Origin: Phaeoceros laevis
Taxonomy: Eukaryota; Anthocerotophyta; Anthocerotopsida; Notothyladales
NCBI GenBank assembly: GCA_049999765.1
Contig: JBNGIQ010004205.1
Location: 1-22,190, forward strand
DNA: 22,190 bases
Reading direction: 5' to 3'
A program made the position numbers and the translations under genes. Below, one piece after another: positions 1-10,940 of the stretch. Every line of letters begins with the position of its first letter. Position 1 is the first letter of the stretch. The notes under the pieces are model-generated. The model made no database searches and was not told the origin of the DNA. It saw nothing but the letters and a program-made list of their open reading frames with translations.

Positions 1-1088
1 CTTCAGATTGGGGGAGGGGGGGGGAAGGATATGGGGTCATTTTTAGGCTTTTCAGGTGGTCTGGCACTCACAAGATGGCAGCTGGTGAGTTCGAGAAGGA
101 AGCTGACTAATTAAAAGCATCTTCGTTGATTAGAATTTGAGATGTACTAGATTTTATTCACGTATGTACAACTTACACATGAGCTGCAGGAGATAGCTAT
201 GTAGCTTATGTGATGTGCATTGCTGGAACACGTAGTGGATGTATGCAGGTGGCCGAGTGTGGCTGTCGTGCAAGGTTATGTGGGCATGACATCATGTCGA
301 GAGAACGCCCAAACTTGAACTCAATTACCATATTAGCACATGCTTAGCCTACTCAGGTCTGCAAGACCACAGCTGCACACGTGTAAAAAGCTGCGAAAGA
401 AAGAAAGTAACAAAACAAAAAAGAGGCATTCTTACCAACTACTATAGTCTAAATACAACTTCCTTTGTGACTGAAATCTCAGTGCCGGTTGGCAACCACG
501 ATGGCGTGGCAGCTTCGATCAGTCAATCGACGAGCAAAGACTACAGCAAGCCTAAATTTCCCAAAAAAAATCCTTTCCTGTCGCTGCTATAGATAATGGA
601 GGGCAGGGCTAAGAGTAATAACCAGCCACATCCGTGGAATTAGACTGGTTTGCCACATGTGACACAACAAAAATCCGGAATTGAACACACCCACCTTCTG
701 AGATTAAGTCGCAACCCCAGAAGGAGCAAGATAAACAGCATCACCCACCCAACAATTCGTGCGAAGCACCTACGTACGTTGCTTAATCGCAATAGTCACG
801 GTAGGTTGAGGAACTGACGACGTTAACCCTTTGCAGGCGAGGCTGGGGGACACGTGCTGCTAGATAGGACTATTCAGCCAACTCTTACCTCCTTTGCGGC
901 TAAGTCTGGACGGTCCCTTAAGCTCTCGTTCATAGAATAGTGCAGCAACATCACATGCATGTTGCACATTACCATTTCACATTTGACCTATTTTAGGTAG
1001 ACTTCCAAGAGCTGGATTTCATCAAAGGTCAGCATAAGAGACAATGACGCAATTACCACAAACTCAACATTTGAAAGCAAAGGGACAT
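1..1088. other. No gene supported
   Basis: No frame longer than a few dozen codons with coding character is visible on either strand. A stretch directly after the 1089-1424 frame, roughly 985-1088 minus, is open in a shifted frame (VDVPLLSNVEF...) and ends at a TAG, so it may belong to the same broken or spliced gene. The remainder is AT-rich sequence without repeats or motifs I can name. Confidence 0.4.
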
Positions 1089-1424
1089 CTACTTCCCATG
1101 AATACAAGATCCACAGAGAATGTACTCCCCAGCCTTGATAAGAAACACATGCCTCTTTGCAGATACTTTGCCCAGCAGCTCCAGCTCATCAATTAGGTAG
1201 AAAAACTGACTGTCGTGGCCTACAAGTAGAAGCTTTAAACTGGCAAACACAAACTGAACATCAACAACGGAGGAAAGAATGTAGTCCCTGAAAATTGTCA
1301 AACAGGATTGCGTACCTTGACCCAGTATTGAGTGGTTGTTCAGAATTGCTATCCTGTGCGCTTCAGTGTGTAGCTCCTGCTTAAGCGCATCATCTTTCTG
1401 TTCCTTCAGGAGCTCAGTTTCACT
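1089..1424 (-). CDS. Unidentified open frame, possible exon or gene remnant
   Basis: A continuous minus-strand frame of about 111 codons runs from just after an in-frame TGA to a stop at 1089-1091. It begins near an AG that could be a splice acceptor (1423-1424), starting ETELLKEQKDDALKQELHTE. The first third is charged and helix-like; the middle is hydrophobic (VQFVFASLKLLLVG) and followed by FYLIDELELLGK. There is no ATG at its start, so it would have to be an internal or terminal exon. I do not recognise a family. A frame-shifted continuation (about 985-1088) suggests either an intron or decay. It lies about 620 nt past the PRP40 stop on the same strand. Confidence 0.3.
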   Translation of the reverse strand, partial: SETELLKEQKDDALKQELHTEAHRIAILNNHSILGQGTQSCLTIFRDYILSSVVDVQFVFASLKLLLVGHDSQFFYLIDELELLGKVSAKRHVFLIKAGEYILCGSCIHGK

Positions 1425-2042
1425 TCATTACATCGAATTAACAGCAGCTTCAGCAGAGGAAGAAGTACAACTAGCAGAAATAGCGCATGATGCCCATGGC
1501 AATTTATCTAAGATGCTATAGTCCTGGTAACAATTCTGGGCTCATCTTAAATATAACCCGTATCATCAAATTTCACTTCCTCATGTCTACAAAATGCTGG
1601 AAAAACAGCAGGCATACTTCACATGCTACACGCACAGATGCGTTTGTAGAAACACTGATGGGCTCTGCAAATGCTAACATGCAGCAGCAGCTGTTCTCCA
1701 TTGTCATGGAAAACTATCTCTTTAAAGACCGGTCTGAACCTCTGCGGAAACAGGACCAGATTCCCTAGGTGACATTCAAGCCCAATGTGGCGTTTCAAGA
1801 AATGCAAGAAAACCTAATCCCACTAGGTGTGCACAAAGGCTGCAAATTGCACTGTGAGAGTCTGCGAAGAGATGCTGTTCATTTCAGTGCACGAGATGCT
1901 TCAATATTAAATATTATCAAGCTAGTCAGAGTTTTTAAGCTTCAGACTTCCACCCCCCCCCCCAGACCCACCTGGGAGGCGAAAACAAAAAAAGCTGAAC
2001 AACAGGCAACAGCAGGCAAAGAAAGAACTTGGGGACAGGGGC
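1425..2042 (-). other. PRP40 downstream region / probable 3' UTR
   Basis: This follows the PRP40 stop on the minus strand. It holds an 11-base homopolymer of C on the plus strand (1953-1963; G in a PRP40 transcript) and an AT-rich segment at about 1900-1921 that could act as a near-upstream polyadenylation element. I see no AATAAA on the minus strand near the stop. Open frames at 1619-1807 (minus) and 1487-1768 (plus) overlap each other and carry no recognisable domain, so neither is called as a gene. Confidence 0.35.
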
Positions 2043-5000
2043 CTATCGGATTTCGCCATCCTCTCCGACCTCTCCATCCTCTAGCTCCTCTGCCGCACCA
2101 TTTCTCCTTGTTCCTTCGCGGTCCCTCCTATGCCGTTTCTGTTTGGATTCACTGTCTGAATCTGACTCGTGTCCATGCTGCTAGCATCAAGGGAACACAA
2201 CGTAAGCGAAAATCTCGATACAGGATCTTTCCAATAACCCTGAAGCAGCAAATATCATGTACCTACACAGGTTCGTACAAAAAACCTTCGGAGGAGATAA
2301 GATAAGGCTAGCCAATTACCTTTCTTGAGGGCTTCCTGTGATCATTTAGGTGCCGTCGAGATTTTCTACTATCATCTTTGTCGTCTAGGTCAGAAATGGC
2401 TTCCTCACTGCTTACACTTCTGTGCCGCTTCCTGTGTTTTTTGTCTTTCTCCTTATGCAGATCCTTTTCTTTCTCCCTATCTTTGTCTCTGTCCTTGCTG
2501 TCCTTTTCTTTCTCCTTCACTTCCTTGCCCTTGTCTTTCCTTCTATCCTCTTTTTGAGGTAGATCGTATACAGGCTCACTTCCTTCGTGACTAAACTCTT
2601 TTCCCCGCTTCACCTTCTCTTTTTCTCTTTCTTGGTCCTTCTCTTTGTCCTTGTCTCTCTCCTTTCTTCTCTCTCTCTCTTTCTCCTTGTCCCTCTTCGC
2701 CTGGGAAGCATGCATATTTGAAACTCAGGAGCCGATACAATGAACAATCACAGTCAACACTAGAAAAAATTGGTGTGTCAGTCGCATCCTCCTCAGCAAC
2801 TCTGTTTGGTTATCAGAACCTTCAGTCACTAGACATCCTTCTGTTCCACATTCACACAATGGCAGGCCCCAGGTAAAAAAAATTGTTATCTTGCACACTT
2901 ACTAACTCTGACCAAGTTCTGAACCAACTGTCATAACCCATTCAAGCTCATACAGCACTCCGTCAGCTGTGTTGACACAGCACCAACTGATAGCCGACTC
3001 TTAAATCCTGGTAATTGGATCACAGCACAATGCCGTGTTACATTGTCATGTTGTGAAGTAAAGACTTAACTACATATATAAAACCACACCGGTCATTGCG
3101 AAGCTGATCTCTCTGGACGAGCCTGCATACCGAAGTTTTCAGCCATCCACTCCACAACTTGTGGTGCTTGCAACTCTATTCAAATGCCATCTTACAGTTC
3201 AGCCCCATCGCAACCATGCAGCACCTTCAAACCTTTGAAATGGTCAGATTTTGACCTCTTTACCAGAATAGTCCCCGCTTAATACACACATCCTGTCACT
3301 AGCACCTTGAGACTAACTAACGAGACAGTTTCCACAATGAGAAATTATTCACACAAGGTCGAACAAAAACTGAGAAAAGCGTTTAAAGTAATATAGAAAG
3401 GCAGCACTCAGAGAGAATGAGAAACTTGACAGCACAGGGGCATTAAGGCAGTAACACACTTTGTCATCCTTTTCGCGCTTCCGTTCCTTCTCCTTTATTT
3501 TCTGCTGAAGATGAGCTACATATTCGTCAAAAGTTTTCCTTCGCATACCATCATCAGGTATGGCCCTGCATCTCCGACATGCAATTCTAAGCACCCTACT
3601 GCAAGCAAAAGTGTACAAGGGTGTCTCAAGGATATAATGCACTATACATTTCACAACCATAAACAAAATAGCCAATGAAGTACAATGTGACTGGTTGACA
3701 GCATATGCTGCCTCTTCCAGTAGACAATCACCTATATTCCTGTGAATCTTCCAATAGTGGCCTACAGTCTTCCCACTTCGACAAAGCACTTATTGCCTGA
3801 AAGAACAAAGGAGATCACCCTACAATTACAGTATCATACCTTGGATCGCAGGACAACTGCACACCTAAGCTGAGCACAACTTCTGCAATAGCTCACTATC
3901 GACAGTGAAAGGCCAGCTAGGAGCAGGCACCTTGATTGAATGAAGAAGGTCATTAAAGTCTTCTACAAGCCTGCGCTTTTTCTTGGCTTCTTTTTCTTCT
4001 TTCTCTTTCACCCTCTCCACAATGTCCTCGAAGACCAACTGAGACGTGCACTAATAAATACTTGACCAAGTGAATGCACAGCAGGATGCCCAACTCTTGT
4101 AGCAGAGTTATCACAGCAGACGTGCCAAAAGAAACTATGCAGCAAAATAAGAAATGTCCTCAAGTATTGACGGCACAGGATGATGCCTACAACCTTGATG
4201 CAAAGTGGAGTGCAGTCCTACCTGATTCCTCACTAGAAGCACATCTATGTAACTATGATGGCACACGATCAGTGCCTCTGGCATAAATGCAATGGACAAG
4301 ACGTCACTCAGCAATTACCTTCAACAATACTGGAGATCTAGGACAACAGGACAACAAACAAACTGACTACAACTTGCCACATTTAATTATTGCTAGCTGC
4401 AGAGAATTCTGCTTGGCAAGGCAGCAGGCACCTTGCCCCCAACAGACAACGAAGCTTGGACCTCTGGAAGTGCACTAACCTTAAGATTTGATTCAGCAAT
4501 CGCCACCAAGTCACCTGCTTCAACAATTGCAGCCTTGAACTTCTCGAATGTCCATGTTGATGCCACCATAATCTGCATTCCATAAAATCATTCCATCACT
4601 TTGCCATGGACATTATTACCCTGCACCACCCTAAAGAGCTAGAGTAGCTACAAGAAATACCCTGTACACAGCTGACAGACTTAAACAGGCAAGTGTACGT
4701 CAACAGACACAGAAACCATGTGATATTAGTACCTTCGCCACCTTCATCACTTCTTTGACTTTTGACTTGACTTCATGATACTGGCAGCACACACATGAGG
4801 GAACAGGACAGACATGATGCAAGGACAGGGAAAATGAGTTAGTTACCAGCCAATGCAACTCACTGCTTAATCCCCTATGCACGACATGCTGAGCAGCTGT
4901 GCAACTCTTGAGTAATGTGGTCAACTCAAGCAAATAGCTGATTACGACCTAGTTCCAGAAAGTCACATGAAAGATATGACTATTAATAATCGGAATTATC

Positions 5001-8000
5001 CATACGATAGGCCAACCTGCTTCGCTAGCTCTTCGGCAATGTCCTCAAACAATTCCTTGGGTGTTGACCCAGCAGTATTCGTCGCTACAGCTAGATAAGC
5101 TGGATGTTCCTTCACCTGCGTCAAACAAACATGAGGATCTGCTGCACTAATTTGAAATGTTGAGTTTATACCATTCCCACAAGCTGTAAGTGCAGGGCTG
5201 ACCTTCAGCAGATATTCACGCCACTGAGTCCTGGCATTCAGGGCCCCCAACAGCTTGTCATCTTCCATCACCTTCCGGAATTCATCCCGATTTTTACGCT
5301 CTTTTCTTCGTAATTGTTCCTAAAGAGTGCCATAACTTTGAACTTTTAGCTCAAACTCAACAACTTCCAGACATCAACAAACTTTCCATAGCTCCAATAC
5401 CTGCTTTAAAGCTATACTGGCTCTACAGAGTGACAATACTATTCAACTTCAGATTTGACTTGCAGACAACCGAAGCAAACACTTTAAAAAATGGCATCAA
5501 AGGTATCTGTGAAGTGATTACCTTCTGCAACTTCTTTTCTTCCTCTTCCTCCTTCTCAAGATCACGTATGTACTCCTGAAGTGTCATAACACGTTTATAA
5601 CATCAGTGGGAGAGAGGTAGTCTGGAGCCATTGGAGAACAGGTTGCGAGTACCAACTGCTCTGCATGAAAAACCCATGTCACCTGGAATCCCTCCAGCCG
5701 ATCAATTTTGTCCAACCTCAAACACCGCTCATCATCCTCTAATTTGTCCTGCACTTTCCTCCATTGTGTGCTTGCCTGCAGTCACAGTGCCAGATTCCCA
5801 AGAAGTTAAGAAAGTGAAACAAACAAAACAAATGATGACACTCGCCACCACAAATTACCTTCAAAAAGTTGCAAGCCTCAAGGTAAGTTCGATACTCTGA
5901 AAGATTTTTCTTCCTTTCCTCCCGAGCCTTCTCACGCTCCTACAGAAGAATGACTGCATCTCAGAGAGCTAGATACTGGGAGATGTCCAGCGAATGAGAA
6001 CAGCAGACAGACCACAATATTTCTTTGCCGTAGTTAGTTACCTTCCGTTCCAGATCAACTAGGTAGTCTTCATATAGCTCCTCTCTCTCTCGGTCTTTGT
6101 CAACTGCCTGAAACCTTGAGTCTTCTTCAAACAGAGAGAGTGCTTTGCTAGGGTCGAAGTTTAGATTACAGCCCAACGATGAGATAAATCAGGAACACAA
6201 TCACAGACAGGGGTGCATGCCCACCTGGTGAAAACTATGTACACACTGTCCTTACCTCCAACGCATTGTAGAAGTTAGCTCCTTCGACTCCTACAGAGGT
6301 GCCATAATTAGGATGAGTCTCCTATTTAGGATGAGTCACACGTAAGAACTAAACAGCTAAGACAAGAACTGCAACATGACAACACCTTTCAGCATTATAC
6401 TTCACATCCAAGCTGACATTGCTCACATTACCTCTAACATTGCAAGAAAATCCTCTCGAGCCTTTTTCTGTTTCAGTCGCTTCTCCTCAGTCTCCTGCTT
6501 CTTCCGCTGCGCTAGATACTGCAAAGGATATGATGTCACTGATAGGAGGAGGAACATAATCTGGTGACTGATTTTTTTAGCTCCAGATCTCTGCATTTAC
6601 ACGTTCTGCGATCTTTGGCACTGATAGCAACAAGGTAGTGATTTCTATGTCCTGTGACTAACCTCATTAAACGCTTGTTTTCTTTCTCCTAGAGTCTTTA
6701 GGGCCCCATACCTCTTGTCATTAATAATGACACGCATCGCCTGCAAAATTGAATGTAATATCCACGGGGTCTGTTACCGTGAAATAAGAGGATTCCCATG
6801 CACAGATTTTTTTCAAATGATGAGCTCTACAAAGTCTCAAGCATCAGTCACTTTAGGATGGTAACATTTTCAGAATGATCTGCCATACAGCCCACTGTCA
6901 CTAAGAGCCATCTGATAGAGAAGAAAGAGTACCTGCTCCCATGACCAGTCTGACTCCACACGGACAGACTCCAGCAGCTCCTTAAAAGCGTTTTTAGCTT
7001 CCTGAAAACACTTTCTGAGTTTTCTTTCTAAACGTGCTGAACAGAGCTAGTGCCGCCAGTTGGAGGGAGAAATGCAATGCATTCAGTTGAACTTCTATTA
7101 TTTAGCCGAACTCCGTTCTAAATTTTAAAGGAGCGAAATATGATTGGGACAGCTATGTGCACTTGTTCGGGATTGCTGCCAGCTGTGTATACCCTTATCA
7201 CGAGTGTTCAGCCATCGCAACGCAACCTTCTGTTGGAAATGAGAAACCTCAAGGCATGAAAGAAAATCCACTGACAACTGACCGTTTTACTGGCATACGT
7301 TGGTGGCTCCTCTGCAACAGGCAGTAGTTTGTCTTCTGCAACAGTACTTCTTACTCTCCCTGCAGTCGGCATCGCCTTCATAGCTTCCTAAATCAAATCA
7401 GAAAATGGCAGCAAAATTTCAGCCACAGGAACTCAAGGTTAGAACATTGAGAAACAGATTGTGTTGTCCTGATCAAATCCGACAACACAAGCTCAAATCG
7501 GATTTTGCGATGCAAAGGTCCACAGAGATCAAAGTTGACCTTGTGTACCTCGATATCTTGGGAAGATGCTTCTCCTGCACCTTCCTTCAAATCTTTAACA
7601 ATGCCATCGTCCACCATTGTACTGACACTGTAAAGACTCAATGCGCATGCCTCAGAGCATTATACAAAAAGAAAGAGCCAACAGGTGCCTGATGGCAGGT
7701 GTGCCAACAACATGCATGTGCTTAAGCCTTCTCCGTTTCGTGGATGGAGACAGCTTAAAAATCAGGAGAAGGGGCATCTCTACTGGAGCACTCAGAATAA
7801 ACTGGCGCAGCATAGACAGATACTTCACAAAGTGAGAAGGACAACAAAAGAATCCAGAAAAACTCACAACTTTGCAGCAGCCGAAGCTGGAGAAGCCACA
7901 GACGGACCATTATTCACCACAGAGGCACTAGACCCATGAGCTGGGGCAGCTTCATCCAACAAAACTCCATGAATGGCCAAATTGGAGAACGTATTTAGGG

Positions 8001-10729
8001 AATCATCAGCATGTGCACTTCCACTGACTGTAGCAAGGGCCCCTTGTGAAACAAGTGTAAGAGTAGGTACACCAGAACTGGATGTCGTCCTGCTAGAAGC
8101 AGAAGATAACGCAGTTGTCGCTGGTATCTTCCCTAGGTCACCAGGTGAAGAGCCTGCTACAGAATCCACCCTAGGAGATGCAAGTGATCCACTGGTTGCT
8201 GGAGCTTTCTCGGCCTGCTCCCGAGCTACCTGTATAAGACCAATCAATGTTGTAGGTGAAACTAACAAAGAGAAACAGACCCTGGAAACCACCAACCGCT
8301 TGCAAAACCCACCTTCATTTCTTCGGGCATTGTCCACCTGGACTGTTTATTCATCTTATTGTAATAGTACCTAGTACCTCGGCCAATGTCAACCTCCGCA
8401 GTAAGAGATACTTCAAAAAAGAGATGCAATTGCAGCCCAAGTAACTTTTAAAAAATGTGACAAGTTTAAAAGGCGCAACTTACTTTCTCCCATCAGCTGT
8501 TGTGAATTCCTTCCAGACAGTTGATGCATCTGCTCGCTGTAAGACATACAACATCCTCAATGACAGCTTACCGCACTACTCACAGACCCACTAAAAACTT
8601 AGTTCAACTGCCACAGCTCCTAGAAAGCAGGAAAAAGATTCTGCTCCAGTTCAAAACCAGCTTCACAGGGGGTGTCTACCATCAGCCAAGTAAAATGAAA
8701 GAAGTTGGTACATAGCCAAGGAAAAGAATGGCATACCTCTGTTGACGACATTAATTCCTGAGGTTTTTCCCAGCTCGACTGTTTTGTCAGCTTATTGTAA
8801 TAATACCTGCAACCCCCAGTGCACAAAGATGAGGTCTACCAATACACAAGTAAACCAAATGCACATCTGTGGTCATAAGGGACTGACCTCCTTCCATCAG
8901 GTGCTGTATGCTCCTGCCAGTCTGAAGATGCCTGAGAACCTCCAGGTGTTGAAGCCTGCTGCCATGTAATAGAGCAAGTAATTTAAAATAAATGTTGAAA
9001 TACGGTTTCGCATATAACAAGAAACATGTTAACACTGGCAGAACCATAAAGTACTTTGTGCTTGTAACCCACCTGTATTCCTTGAGGACCAATTGCATTG
9101 CCCTGCCCTGCCCCTGGTGGCCATGATTGGCTGGTCGGCAGCTGATGTGGGCCCTGCTGTGCCTGATTCTGGCCCTGGTATGGGGCGCTCAAGTTGAAAG
9201 CATTTGAGGCCTGTGGAAATTGTAAGGGGGGCAGAGCAAACTGCAGAGGAGCAAGCACGGGTAAGTCTTGCGATCGCCACATATAAAAACAAAAGAGTGC
9301 ACCAATGAAATAGCAGATATCAAACAACGTAATTAAAGGGACCACAGGCGCAGATCAAGCTTAGAGCCTCCACAAACAGAAACAAATTGGGACCACAAGC
9401 AATCACAAAGCACTTTGGCCATTAGGTTTCTGCAACATACAGTGTGTGAAGATGTGGGTGGCAGGGCAATAGTGCCAGAGCCTGGAACAGATGGCATGTT
9501 ATGAGCTTGTGATTGCACCGCGGATGGCCTCTGTGGGGCAATAAAGGTGGGTGCCCCTGAAGCTGCTGTTGGGGGCTGATTCTGTTGTGCAGGACGAGCT
9601 GGTGTTTGCTGTGGAAATTGCTGGGTAGGAGGCGTCCCATGTGCAGGCACTGCTGCTGGCATTCCCAAATGGCTGGTAATACCCGGAGGTCCTACTCCTG
9701 GCCTGTGTTGCTGGCCACCGGGAGGGACAAACTGTTGTGCAGGCTGCGGTGGACCAGCAGCTCGAAACTGCACCTTGACCACAGGACAGCAGAGCTGTTC
9801 AGATCTTTCATCATGTGTGCAGCAGCCACAGAACCTCAAAGGACACGGATACCCCCATGCAGTGCAACTTCTTACGTGGACATAAAAATTGACCACGTTG
9901 GAGACTGCATGCCACTGTTAAAGCAGCCTAGTAAAACCAGGGACTCAGCTCTTTTGGCGCCCCAGGAAAACAGGAAGATTGACAGAAGTACCAGCGAGCC
10001 GGTAGGTGTTGAGCTTCCTGAAGAATGAGCCTGCGGAGGTGCACCAGCAGCACCAGGGGCTGATGAAGTACCACCTGAAGGGCACGTGATGGCGTTAGAA
10101 ATGCAAGATACTACTGATTGGGGGGAGGGAAGGGGTGAAAGTCGTCCTCAAATGGTAGAACTGGTGGAGTCCAGCTCAGAAACAAGCCTTAGTCCCCATG
10201 TCTTCGGCAGACTAAATTCGCAGTCAAAGATTCCCAACATTCAAATTTCGCCACTTTCCCGCTTGATCCAAAAGTGAAATGCCACCCACTGTCTCAGCAT
10301 CAAACCAAGTGGACACAAAGACGTCCAACTACAACCACAGTGACAAGCAAGAACAGACCAAATTGAACTTGGTACCGACGCAATCAACGGACGGGTAGCT
10401 GCTGTTTATCAAAGTACAATACTTCAGAGTCCTGACAAGCTCAAAGTCAAGCTCCGCGGTTTCAACGAGAACCTTGGCCAGAGACTGTCTGATGCTACTA
10501 CAATACTCAGTAGCGAATATATCTACGCGCAGAGTAAAGAAGCACGTGACAGGCCAGGAAAGGTATCGCAGAAGGAGAAACGGACCGAAGAAAGCTCGAC
10601 AGCCGTGAAAGAGGGGAGTGGAGACCGTAAAATACCCGTCATCCAGGCCGGAAGAGTCATGCCTCTGCCACGGCCGGCGCCCTGCTGTGGTGGGGGTGGC
10701 TGTTGCTGCTGCAAAGGAAGTCCTGCCAT
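2043..10729 (-). CDS. PRP40: PRP40-like pre-mRNA-processing factor (WW-FF protein), complete, 28 coding exons
   Basis: Homologue of plant PRP40A/B, a nuclear U1 snRNP-associated splicing factor that bridges 5' splice site and branch site recognition; in plants its WW domains also bind the RNA polymerase II C-terminal domain. The spliced frame is 3222 nt, about 1073 residues, slightly longer than the roughly 960-990 I recall for Arabidopsis. Residues 1-31 hold a poly-Q/P stretch, RGRG and TLPAWMTG. Residues 60-224 are Pro/Gln-rich. WW1 (about 236-262) has W237, YYYN and W259; WW2 (about 277-303) has W278, YYYN and W300. Residues 308-480 are a Ser/Ala/Thr-rich linker. FF domains lie near 488-542, 555-612, 623-678, 698-758, a weak one at 779-825, and 830-885. 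The tail from about 886 is rich in K, E, R and D and ends ELEDGEVGE plus a short extension. The start is the first ATG followed by the conserved N-terminus. Identity is secure from motif order and the family wording (for example [20 protein letters not shown] in FF1). Confidence 0.95.
2043..10729 (-). other. PRP40: Exon map of the PRP40 gene
   Basis: Coding exons from 5' to 3' on the minus strand: 10729-10636, 10074-9992, 9767-9441, 9240-9073, 8955-8888, 8806-8737, 8536-8484, 8370-8313, 8229-7868, 7627-7549, 7387-7283, 7001-6933, 6740-6663, 6518-6432, 6290-6256, 6147-6042, 5939-5859, 5775-5683, 5575-5522, 5319-5203, 5115-5017, 4780-4733, 4572-4480, 4038-3931, 3796-3732, 3565-3460, 2700-2320, 2177-2043. 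Every intron is GT-AG and every junction keeps the frame. Both WW domains are split at the RR/YYYN or RK/YYYN point, and FF2 is split inside a tryptophan-serine pair (6256/6147). Introns run from about 81 nt (8807-8887) to 759 nt (2701-3459). Less certain boundaries: the exon 4 acceptor (9240 or 9210), the exon 10 donor (7549 or 7540), and exon 2, which rests on phase and composition rather than on homology. Confidence 0.88.
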
Positions 10730-10854
10730 AAACCTAGCAAGCGAGGCTCCCAGGGCTCATGCCGACAACGCATCCAACTGCTCCGATACACCGTGCATTC
10801 GCCTGTTTCTGCTGAACCCGCAAAACACCCTTCAAACCTTGAAGTTGCGCCCAT
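10657..10854 (-). promoter_or_regulatory. Upstream AUG with reading frame overlapping the PRP40 start
   Basis: An ATG at 10854 opens a 65-codon frame in a different phase from PRP40. It runs past the PRP40 start at 10729 and stops at 10657. If the transcript begins upstream of 10854, as the TATA-like element suggests, this overlapping upstream frame would be expected to lower PRP40 translation unless bypassed by leaky scanning or a later start site. The peptide has no recognisable domain. Confidence 0.4.
10734..10760 (-). promoter_or_regulatory. Minimal upstream ORF ending 4 nt before the PRP40 start
   Basis: A second upstream ATG at 10760 encodes eight codons (MSPGSLAC) and stops with TAG at 10734-10736. 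Only four bases separate that stop from the PRP40 ATG at 10729. Such spacing leaves little room for ordinary reinitiation, so the main start would depend on leaky scanning. Regulation is inferred from position only. Confidence 0.4.
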
Positions 10855-10933
10855 CGACCGTTTTCAGCCCTCACAGCACGAAATTATTCTTGACGCGCTA
10901 GACGTGCTCGCTATTTTCAGCTGGCGATGGTGA

Positions 10934-10940
10934 CTTTATA
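10934..10940 (-). promoter_or_regulatory. Candidate TATA box for PRP40
   Basis: The minus strand reads TATAAAG here, about 205 nt upstream of the PRP40 ATG. A start site some 30 nt downstream (near 10905) would give a 5' leader of about 175 nt. The motif is short and could be chance; position and orientation are the only support. Confidence 0.35.

Noticed and set aside
1288-1315. Possible tiny intron with GTACGC donor and TTTTCAG acceptor in the 1089-1424 frame
   Set aside because: It would be only 28 nt, too short for a plant intron, and the frame reads through it without a stop.
1089-1424. Match of the frame to the augmin subunit 3 C-terminus (LxxEL-GK pattern)
   Set aside because: Only a few residues agree, and the spacing between the resembling parts leaves no room for the roughly 130 residues that separate them in that family.
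2325-2594. Plus-strand frame rich in Cys, Leu, Ser and Pro
   Set aside because: It is the antisense of the Lys/Glu/Arg/Asp-rich PRP40 tail exon (2320-2700); its odd composition is a by-product.
7973-8374. Plus-strand frame of 133 codons
   Set aside because: It is antisense to PRP40 exon 9 (7868-8229), whose minus-strand frame joins in phase on both sides.
9585-10028. Plus-strand frame of 147 codons rich in Cys and Arg
   Set aside because: It crosses the boundary between PRP40 exon 3 and intron 2 and is antisense to the Pro/Gln-rich region.
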